Origin: Betaproteobacteria bacterium
GTDB lineage: Bacteria > Pseudomonadota > Gammaproteobacteria > Burkholderiales > Rhodocyclaceae
Assembly: GCA_016709965.1 (NCBI GenBank)
Contig: JADJLT010000006.1
Location: 558,001-622,000 of the forward strand
Direction of reading: 5' to 3'
DNA length: 64,000 bases
Shown here: one piece after another, positions 57,475-64,000 of the stretch
Layout of the letters: each line of letters opens with the position of its first letter
Position numbering within the stretch: the first letter of the stretch is position 1
Position numbers and translations under genes: made by a program
The notes under the pieces: generated by a model
Told to the model about the DNA's origin: nothing
Databases searched by the model: none
The model's input: only the letters and a program-made list of their open reading frames with translations

Positions 57475-60426
57475 TCAGGCTCCCAGCTTTGCCAGCTGGG
57501 GCTTGAGTTGCTCCAGGGTGGCGGTAAAGTCGGCAACGCGCTGCTTTTCCTGATCGATCACGGCGGCCGGCGCGCGAGCGACGAAGCCTTCGTTGGCCAG
57601 CTTGCCCTGGGCAATCGAAATCTGCTTTTCCAGCTTTTCGATTTCCTTGGACAGGCGCACGCGTTCGGCGGCAACGTCGATTTCCACCTTGAGCATCAGG
57701 CGGGTTTCACCGACGACGGCAACCGGTGCCATGGCATCGGCCGGCATGTCGTCGACGATCTGTACTTCGGAGAGCTTGCCCAGCGCTTGCAGGATGGCCG
57801 CGAACTCGGCGATTTCGGCACCGCCACCGGCCACCAGCAAGGGCATGCGCAGGGCAGGGGAAACGTTCATCTCACCGCGCAGGTTGCGGCAGGCGTAGGC
57901 CAGGGCCTTGAGGCGCTCGACCTTGGCTTCCGAAGCCGGGTCAAGTTTGTATTCCTCGGCGCGCGGGTAGGCAGCGAGCATGATCGAGTCGTGCGTCTTG
58001 CGCCCGGCAATCGGTGCAACGGTCTGCCACAGTTCTTCGGTGATGAACGGAATCAGCGGGTGAGCCAGGCGCAGGATGGCTTCCAGCGTGCGGACCAAGG
58101 TCCGGCGGGCGCCGCGTTGCTGGGCGTCGTTGCCGGTCTGGATCTCGACCTTGGCGATTTCCAGATACCAGTCGCAGAACTCATCCCAGATGAACTTGTA
58201 GATAGCCTGCGCAACGAGGTCGAAACGGTAGTCGGTGAAGTGCTGCTCGACTTCCTTTTCGACGCGCTGCAACTGGCTGACGATCCAGCGATCGGCGAAA
58301 CTGAATTCGAGCGGCGCATTGCCGCCGCAGGCCGGGCCGTTCTGCTGATGTTCGAGAGCCAAGTCATGGCCTTCGACGTTCATCAGCACAAAGCGCGTTG
58401 CGTTCCACAGCTTGTTGCAGAAATTGCGGTAGCCGTCGCAACGATTCAGGTCGAACTTGATGTCGCGGCCGGGCGAAGCGAGCGAGGCAAAGGTGAAGCG
58501 CAGGGCGTCGGTGCCGAAGGAGGCGATGCCTTCCGGGAATTCCTTGCGGGTCCTTTTCTCGATTTTTGGGGCGTCCTCTGGGCGCATCAAACCGGTCGTA
58601 CGTTTTTTTACCAGCTCTTCCAGGCCAATGCCGTCGATCAGGTCGATCGGGTCGAGCACGTTGCCCTTCGATTTCGACATCTTCTGACCTTCGCCGTCGC
58701 GGATCAGGCCATGCACATAGACGTGCTTGAACGGGATCTGGCCGGTGATCTGCTTGGTCATCATGACCATGCGCGCCACCCAGAAGAAAATGATGTCGAA
58801 ACCAGTGACCAGTACGGTCGACGGCAAATATTGCTGCAAAATCGGATTGGCGGCGTCGATGGCTTCATCGCCCGTCCAGTCCAGCGTCGAGAACGGCCAC
58901 AGGGCGGAGGAGAACCAGGTGTCGAGGACGTCTTCGTCGCGACTCAGCGCGCCGGTATAGCCCTGTTTGGCGGCTTCGGCTTGGGCTTCGGCTTCGTTGT
59001 GGGCAACGAACACTTCGCCATCGCTGCCATACCAGGCTGGAATCTGGTGGCCCCACCACAGTTGACGCGAGATGCACCAGTCCTGGATGTTGTTCAGCCA
59101 CTGGTTGTAGGTATTGACCCAGTTTTCCGGGTAGAACTTGATCTCGCCGGAATGCACGACGTCGAGCGCCTTCTCGGTGATCGACTTGCCGTCTTCACCC
59201 GGCTTCGACATCGCAACGAACCACTGGTCGGTAAGCATCGGCTCGATGACGACGCCGGTGCGGTCGCCGCGCGGCACCTTCAGTTTGTGCTTGTCGACCT
59301 TGACTAGGTATTCCCCTTTTTCGAGATCCTCGACAATCAGTTTTCGCGCCTCAAAGCGGTCTTTGCCAACATAGTTGTCTGGAATCGCTTCGAGAATTTG
59401 CATGACGGCGTGGCTCGGAGCTTGGTGAGCGATCCTGGTTTCACCAACTGGAATATTGGCTTGACCAAAAGCTTCATGGACTTGGCGCGCTTGGGGGAAT
59501 TGATTCGTTTCAATCTTTCCATCCAGCGTCAGAATCGATGCCATCGGCAGGTTATGGCGCAACCCAACCGCATAGTCGTTGAAGTCGTGCGCCGGCGTGA
59601 CCTTGACGCAGCCGGTGCCGAATTCGAGATCGACGTAGCTGTCGGCGATGATCGGAATTTCTCTATCGGTCAGCGGCAGCTTCACCATCTTGCCGATCAT
59701 GTGCTTGTAGCGCTCGTCTTCCGGATGGACCATCACGGCGGTATCGCCGAGCATGGTTTCCGGCCGCGTCGTGGCGACGACCAGGCTACTCGAGCCGTCG
59801 GCCAGCGGATAGCGGATGTGCCACATGAAGCCGTCTTCTTCTTCCTGCACGACCTCGAGGTCGGAAACGGCCGTGTGCAGCTTCGGATCCCAGTTCACCA
59901 GACGCTTGCCGCGGTAGATCAGGCCTTCTTTGAACAGACGGACGAAGGTTTCGGTAACCACCTTGTTGAGGCCGGTATCCATCGTGAAGCGTTCGCGCTT
60001 CCAGTCCGGGCTGGTGCCCATCCGGCGCATCTGCTTGGTGATGGTGTTGCCGGAGTATTCCTTCCATTCCCAGACCTTTTCCAGGAACTTCTCGCGGCCG
60101 AGGTCGTGGCGCGAAATGCCTTGGGCGTCGAGCTGGCGTTCAACAACGATCTGCGTCGCGATGCCGGCGTGGTCGGTGCCTGGCTGCCACAGCGTGTTGT
60201 GGCCGCGCATCCGGTAGTAACGGGTCAGCGCATCCATCAGTGTCTGGTTGAAGCCGTGGCCCATGTGCAGCGTGCCGGTCACATTGGGTGGCGGCAGCAG
60301 GATGCAGAAGTTCTCGTCAGGCGCCTTGTTGCTGTCTACGCCGGCAGCGAAGTAATTCTTGGCTTCCCACTCGGGGTACCAGCGGCGTTCAATGTCGGCG
60401 GGTTCGAAGGCTTTTGCGAGTTCCAT
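57475..60426 (-). CDS. valS: Valine-tRNA ligase
   Basis: ValS charges tRNA(Val). The 983-residue class I synthetase has the HIGH-type motif PPPNVTGTLHMGHGFNQ near residue 50, the KMSKS motif in GQKMSKSKGNVLDPIDLIDG, the editing (CP1) domain between, an anticodon-binding domain and a C-terminal coiled coil (AAERVRLSKEIEKLEKQISI). It begins MELAKAFEPADIERRWYP. It is followed by a small membrane-protein gene. No tRNA gene is nearby. Confidence 0.98.
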   Translation of the reverse strand: MELAKAFEPADIERRWYPEWEAKNYFAAGVDSNKAPDENFCILLPPPNVTGTLHMGHGFNQTLMDALTRYYRMRGHNTLWQPGTDHAGIATQIVVERQLDAQGISRHDLGREKFLEKVWEWKEYSGNTITKQMRRMGTSPDWKRERFTMDTGLNKVVTETFVRLFKEGLIYRGKRLVNWDPKLHTAVSDLEVVQEEEDGFMWHIRYPLADGSSSLVVATTRPETMLGDTAVMVHPEDERYKHMIGKMVKLPLTDREIPIIADSYVDLEFGTGCVKVTPAHDFNDYAVGLRHNLPMASILTLDGKIETNQFPQARQVHEAFGQANIPVGETRIAHQAPSHAVMQILEAIPDNYVGKDRFEARKLIVEDLEKGEYLVKVDKHKLKVPRGDRTGVVIEPMLTDQWFVAMSKPGEDGKSITEKALDVVHSGEIKFYPENWVNTYNQWLNNIQDWCISRQLWWGHQIPAWYGSDGEVFVAHNEAEAQAEAAKQGYTGALSRDEDVLDTWFSSALWPFSTLDWTGDEAIDAANPILQQYLPSTVLVTGFDIIFFWVARMVMMTKQITGQIPFKHVYVHGLIRDGEGQKMSKSKGNVLDPIDLIDGIGLEELVKKRTTGLMRPEDAPKIEKRTRKEFPEGIASFGTDALRFTFASLASPGRDIKFDLNRCDGYRNFCNKLWNATRFVLMNVEGHDLALEHQQNGPACGGNAPLEFSFADRWIVSQLQRVEKEVEQHFTDYRFDLVAQAIYKFIWDEFCDWYLEIAKVEIQTGNDAQQRGARRTLVRTLEAILRLAHPLIPFITEELWQTVAPIAGRKTHDSIMLAAYPRAEEYKLDPASEAKVERLKALAYACRNLRGEMNVSPALRMPLLVAGGGAEIAEFAAILQALGKLSEVQIVDDMPADAMAPVAVVGETRLMLKVEIDVAAERVRLSKEIEKLEKQISIAQGKLANEGFVARAPAAVIDQEKQRVADFTATLEQLKPQLAKLGA

Positions 60427-60489
60427 GGGCTTGGCAGAAATGGGGAAAACCTTCGATTATACCCGCGATTGTTTCGCTACTCTGCCTCG

Positions 60490-62034
60490 CTAGTCTGCTC
60501 TGTCAATGATGACGGTCGCCCAGGTGGATGTGCGGTAGCCGAGTGGTTTCCATAGGTGTTTCCACGGCAATTCAATCACTTCAGGCACGTTGTCAGGAGA
60601 AATGCCGGGGGCCAGATGGCGTAATTCGGCGGGAATTTCACTGCTCTTGCCGGAGGCTGGCCAGATAATGGCGATTTTTCCATCAGCCATCGGCGGGGTG
60701 GCTTCAACGCCAGGGGCGATGATGCGTGAATCCGGAAAGAATCGTCGAAGGTTGCCACCGATCATCGGGTCATCGGCAATGATGGTGCCCTGATGAAAAC
60801 CCCTGTCCTGTAATTTGACCGCAAGATCAGCATAGGGGACGCCCCAGCGACATCGGGAGCAGAACGGTTCATAGACGAACAAGTTCCCGCTGCGAACGGC
60901 ATAGGCGGTAATGGTAAAGGCGAACAGTACCAACATGAAGACGCGTACCCGGCGCGGCGTGGGCTCGGTTTCCTGGGCTTTGGCCGTGAGCCAGGGGATG
61001 GCGATGACGAGCATTGGCAAGATGCTGTGCACTGCGTAATTGGAGCGCGAATAGAGTAAACCGTTGAACAACAGGTTGCCGCCAAGTTCAATGATTAGAA
61101 GATGCAGAATGAACAGCTTGGGGTCGAATTGTGCAGGGTTGGACACGCGCAATGGACTGTGTTTGAAGATCGTCCGGAAGATCGCCGGGAAAACCATCGG
61201 CAGAATCACAATGTAGGGGGATAAAACGAGCAGTGGAAAGCTGGCTGCGTCGCGCAGGCCCATGCCCAGACCGGCCGGCGAATGGGTGGGGATTTCCGGG
61301 AAAATGGCGGCACCAAGCGCTGCCAGGCGTAAGGGCTCGGCCATCAGCCAGTAGGCGTAAGGGGAGACTATCAGCAGCGAGACCGGGGTCGATAGCAGCA
61401 TCGGCAACGAAAATATCCGGGCTCGCATGGTCGGTTGCATCGATGCTGCAAGCAGTGTTGCCGGCAATACAAAAGCGTAGATGTGTTCGGAAAGCAGGCC
61501 AAGCCCGATTAGCACCGAAAATAGAAGGTAGTTGGCGCGGTTTGGGCGGTCGACCAAGCGCAAGATGGCCCATACAGTGGCGACTGACAGCGCCATGGCA
61601 CCGACACGATGGGTGAAACCTTCATGAAATCGCCAGAAAATCTGGTAGACCGTCGCCATCGATTCGACAGCGATGAAGGCCCACATCGCGCTCTGCGTAA
61701 TGCGCCGGGTGATCTGGAAAAGGCACCCGGCCATGATGACCAACAGGCTGTACTTGAGGAACAGAAAGCTTTGAAGTCCAGTGCCAAAAATCTGCTGCAG
61801 CAGCCATAAAACCCAGTCGTAAAGCGGGCCTTGCTGGGCGCTATACCCCGGTGCCAAGGTTTGAATGAGCAGATTGTCCAGTGGGTCATCTTCGCCCAGA
61901 TTGCCAGAGGCAAATAAACGCGTAAATGCATGGATGGATGCGTAAGTAGCGACAATCGCAATGACCGAAATCAGCGAAAATGGAAAACGTTGTCGTTCTG
62001 CGGGAGCAGAAACGCTTGAGTTGCTCGAATTCAT
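60490..62034 (-). CDS. Polytopic membrane glycosyltransferase-like protein (GT39/ArnT-like)
   Basis: This 514-residue protein has about ten membrane helices and an N-terminal loop with EDDPLDNLLIQTLAPGYSAQQGPLYDW, placed where ArnT/PMT-type transferases hold their catalytic acidic residues (the DE motif). Such enzymes transfer sugars from lipid-linked donors to lipid A or proteins. The C-terminal third is periplasmic and unassigned. No lipid-modification genes surround it, so the target is unknown. It is divergent from nothing; the next gene on the same strand is a small hypothetical. Confidence 0.7.
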   Translation of the reverse strand: MNSSNSSVSAPAERQRFPFSLISVIAIVATYASIHAFTRLFASGNLGEDDPLDNLLIQTLAPGYSAQQGPLYDWVLWLLQQIFGTGLQSFLFLKYSLLVIMAGCLFQITRRITQSAMWAFIAVESMATVYQIFWRFHEGFTHRVGAMALSVATVWAILRLVDRPNRANYLLFSVLIGLGLLSEHIYAFVLPATLLAASMQPTMRARIFSLPMLLSTPVSLLIVSPYAYWLMAEPLRLAALGAAIFPEIPTHSPAGLGMGLRDAASFPLLVLSPYIVILPMVFPAIFRTIFKHSPLRVSNPAQFDPKLFILHLLIIELGGNLLFNGLLYSRSNYAVHSILPMLVIAIPWLTAKAQETEPTPRRVRVFMLVLFAFTITAYAVRSGNLFVYEPFCSRCRWGVPYADLAVKLQDRGFHQGTIIADDPMIGGNLRRFFPDSRIIAPGVEATPPMADGKIAIIWPASGKSSEIPAELRHLAPGISPDNVPEVIELPWKHLWKPLGYRTSTWATVIIDRAD

Positions 62035-62075
62035 GACGTAATTGTGCGCGGGACTCTCGGCCGTAGGCGGGTCAA

Positions 62076-62450
62076 CTAGCTGTTGGCGATCATTTCATGT
62101 TCGGCCAGAAAATCCATAACTGTCGAATTGATGATCTGGGGTAGCGCGGCCTTGAGGCGTTCTTCAATCCGGGCAGCGAGTTCTTGAACCAATTGTTCAC
62201 GCAGTGCGGGATGGATAGCTGGCGATGGTGCCTCGCATGGCTCGCTGACGTGTTCCTCAATATTGGTTTCGACTTGTTCTAAAGCCGCTGCCAGCTCAGG
62301 TTCAGGTGCGACGGCGATATCTGTTAACAAGGGAATATCGTTGTCGTCGTCAATGCTGTCGGTCAATACCGGGACGTCGTCAAATTCGCTGCTGCTCTGG
62401 CGCTTGCGATGCATCAGGGCATCGGCTCGGGCGATGATTGGGCTGGGCAC
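62076..62450 (-). CDS. Hypothetical protein, DUF2486-like, 124 residues
   Basis: This soluble acidic protein (MPSPIIARADALMHRKRQSS at the start, VPVLTDSIDDDNDIPLLTDI, and a C-terminal amphipathic part RIEERLKAALPQIINSTVMDFL) resembles the DUF2486 family of betaproteobacteria, for which no function is known. The start is GTG with AAGGA upstream. It follows holC on the same strand, probably in one operon with pepA. Confidence 0.7.
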   Translation of the reverse strand: MPSPIIARADALMHRKRQSSSEFDDVPVLTDSIDDDNDIPLLTDIAVAPEPELAAALEQVETNIEEHVSEPCEAPSPAIHPALREQLVQELAARIEERLKAALPQIINSTVMDFLAEHEMIANS

Positions 62451-62459
62451 GGTGTTTCC

Positions 62460-62882
62460 TTAGCGGTCGCTGAGATCGAAGTAGCGGACTTCGTATCCTC
62501 GATCCTTGTAGAACTTTACGCGGTCACGAGCAGAGGTGCGGTCGGCCTCGTCTTGTCCAACGACTTCAATCAGACTTTGAAAGCGTGAAAAGCCGGGCGG
62601 GATTTTCTGGCTAAGGTTCATCAGACGCTCATCCTGCGCGATTGTATCCAGCTTGTCGGTAATCAGGATTGGCGTCTCGGTTGCCAGTGGGGAGTCGGCG
62701 CGGCAGTGAGGAACGAAACTGAGGGCCGCATGTGTCCACAGCAGGCGGTCTATGCCGCTGGCGACAGCGTTGTCGACGGCGTAAACCAGCACGGGTTTCT
62801 TTTTTGCATACGCACCGCTCAACAAGGCGCAGGCAGCGGCGATTTTGTCTGCCGCGCCGTGATAGAAAAAAACCTGCGTCAA
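62460..62882 (-). CDS. holC: DNA polymerase III chi subunit
   Basis: HolC (chi) links the clamp loader to single-strand binding protein. The 140-residue protein shows the family pattern TQVFFYHGAADKIAAACALLSGAYAKKKPVLVYAVDN, the W-THAALSFVPHC stretch and the ending VKFYKDRGYEVRYFDLSDR. The start codon is TTG; it overlaps the pepA stop (TTGA), as expected for a pepA-holC operon. The frame open upstream lies inside pepA and is not family-like. Confidence 0.9.
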   Translation of the reverse strand: MTQVFFYHGAADKIAAACALLSGAYAKKKPVLVYAVDNAVASGIDRLLWTHAALSFVPHCRADSPLATETPILITDKLDTIAQDERLMNLSQKIPPGFSRFQSLIEVVGQDEADRTSARDRVKFYKDRGYEVRYFDLSDR

Positions 62883-64000
62883 TTGAGCATGCCTGCGCGT
62901 TGCAGCAGGTAATGGGTGAGTAGCGGAACCGGTCGGCCAGTGGCGCCCTTGTTGGCACCGGATTTCCACGCGGTGCCCGCGATATCGAGATGTGCCCAGT
63001 CAAATTTCTTGGTGAAACGGGACAGGAAGCAAGCAGCCGAGATGGCGCCACCCCAGCGACCGCCAATGTTGGCCATGTCGGCAAACGGGCTTTTCAGCAA
63101 TTCCTGGTAGTCATCCCAGAGTGGCATGTGCCATGCGCGATCGTAGGCATCATCGCCAGCATCGAGCAGTTCCCGAGCCAATGCATCCTTGTTGGCGAAC
63201 AGGCCGGTTGCTACATTGCCAAGAGCGACGACACAGGCCCCCGTTAGCGTGGCGACATCGATCACGGTGTCCGGCTCAAAGCGTTCGGCATAGGTTAGCG
63301 CATCGCAGAGGATCAAGCGGCCTTCGGCATCCGTATTGAGGATCTCAATAGTTTGGCCGGACATCGAAGTCACGATATCGCCGGGGCGGGTGGCGCTGCC
63401 GCCTGGCATGTTTTCAGTTGCCGGAACAATGATGGTGAGATTGATTGGCAAGGCCATGCGTGCAACGGCCTGCATGGTGCCAAGGACGCTGGCAGCACCA
63501 CACATGTCGTACTTCATTTCGTCCATTTCTGCGCCGGGCTTCAATGAAATGCCGCCGGTGTCAAAAGTGACACCCTTGCCCACCAGAACAATTGGCTTCT
63601 CGGTGGCTTTGCTGCCTTTGTAACTCAGAATGATCAATTTCGGGGGTTGATGAGAGCCTTGAGCCACGGCAAGCAGCGAGTGCATGCCCAGTTTTTCCAT
63701 GTCCGCGCGATCCAGTATTTCGCATTCGAGACTGAATTCCTGAGCCATTGCCTGCGCCTGTTCCGCCAGATAGGTTGGATGACAGATGTTGGGTGGAAGG
63801 TTGCCAAGTGTCTTGGTCATGGCAACACCTTCTGCGATGGCGAGACCCTGACTCAAAGCCTCCTCAGCTACGGCCAGCTCGTTGCGTCGTTCAACACTGA
63901 AAGTCAGCTTGCGTAACGGGCGCCGGACCTCTTCTTTCTTGCTTTTGAATTGGTCGAATTTATAGGTTGAATCCAATGCAAGCAGTGTGGCCTGACGAAC
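62879..64000 (-). CDS. pepA: Leucyl aminopeptidase PepA, partial
   Basis: This is the C-terminal part of an M17 cytosolic aminopeptidase; the N-terminus lies beyond the right edge, since the frame stays open to 64000 (VRQATLLALDSTYKF). The metal- and substrate-binding motifs are present: VLVGKGVTFDTGGISLKPGAEM, EMKYDMCGAASVLGT and the NTDAEGRLIL signature with its conserved Glu and Asp. It also occurs with HolC in many proteobacteria. In E. coli PepA also aids Xer recombination as a DNA-binding protein; that is not testable here. Confidence 0.95.
   Translation of the reverse strand, partial: VRQATLLALDSTYKFDQFKSKKEEVRRPLRKLTFSVERRNELAVAEEALSQGLAIAEGVAMTKTLGNLPPNICHPTYLAEQAQAMAQEFSLECEILDRADMEKLGMHSLLAVAQGSHQPPKLIILSYKGSKATEKPIVLVGKGVTFDTGGISLKPGAEMDEMKYDMCGAASVLGTMQAVARMALPINLTIIVPATENMPGGSATRPGDIVTSMSGQTIEILNTDAEGRLILCDALTYAERFEPDTVIDVATLTGACVVALGNVATGLFANKDALARELLDAGDDAYDRAWHMPLWDDYQELLKSPFADMANIGGRWGGAISAACFLSRFTKKFDWAHLDIAGTAWKSGANKGATGRPVPLLTHYLLQRAGMLN

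Noticed and set aside
57424..59307. Long open frame opposite valS
   Set aside because: It is the mirror of strongly coding valS in GC-rich DNA; its translation shows no family motifs and no ribosome site.
1..64000. CRISPR arrays, tRNA/rRNA genes, insertion sequences or phage genes
   Set aside because: I saw no regularly spaced direct repeats, no tRNA-like cloverleaf or rRNA sequence, and no transposase, integrase or phage proteins.

Overview
The window looks like chromosomal DNA of a GC-rich betaproteobacterium of the Rhodocyclaceae (Dechloromonas/Azonexus type). This is inferred from gene content, protein style and the split three-subunit transhydrogenase; no database search was possible. 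There are no rRNA or tRNA genes, insertion sequences, CRISPR arrays or phage genes that I can see.

Region 1 (1-17200) is dominated by sulfur oxidation. After the end of coaBC and dut come a small cytochrome c, a Tat-exported metallo-beta-lactamase-fold protein, a cytochrome c4, a periplasmic DsrE-like protein and an MgtC-like protein. A flavocytochrome c sulfide dehydrogenase operon (fccAB, minus strand) diverges from an ArsR-type regulator, which is followed by a complete sox operon in the order soxC-D-Y-Z-A-X-B plus a periplasmic rhodanese. A TsuA-like thiosulfate permease (YeeE/YedE) converges on it. Together these genes cover import or capture of reduced sulfur, its full oxidation in the periplasm, and electron transfer to c-type cytochromes. 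A second soxYZ pair lies next to moaC at 52 kb, but its soxY carries an in-frame stop codon.

Region 2 (17-27 kb and 42-48 kb) is central carbon metabolism: proton-translocating transhydrogenase (pntAA-AB-B), isocitrate dehydrogenase kinase/phosphatase (aceK), a monomeric and a dimeric NADP isocitrate dehydrogenase side by side, malate synthase with a divergent LysR regulator, and isocitrate lyase. This is the full glyoxylate branch point with its control kinase.

Region 3 (27-42 kb) carries signalling and accessory genes: an HD-GYP phosphodiesterase, a YefM-YoeB toxin-antitoxin pair beside an AT-richer orphan gene, murI, a CoA transferase, a BLUF photoreceptor divergent from a chemoreceptor with a consensus FNR-type box, a TonB-like protein, an ankyrin protein, a FixLJ-like two-component pair, lrgAB and a Gate-domain membrane protein. 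Region 4 (45-64 kb) is mostly housekeeping: another chemoreceptor, rraA, clpAS, a cold-shock protein, moaC, an M48 protease, tusA, a pabB-pabC fusion, valS, a membrane glycosyltransferase, holC and pepA.

The most unusual signal is a dispersed repeat of about 37 bp (left arm near TTTCAATTTTGGCC, an A/T run, right core TTCCGGTTGACCGTGG). I count 13 copies, in both orientations. Some sit just after or before genes; others lie inside coding sequences (soxD and soxX signal peptides, murI, lrgB, a TonB-like gene and an uncharacterised gene), where each orientation is always read in the same frame. Two further long imperfect palindromes, in the soxY-soxZ gap and at the 3' end of lrgB, are separate elements.
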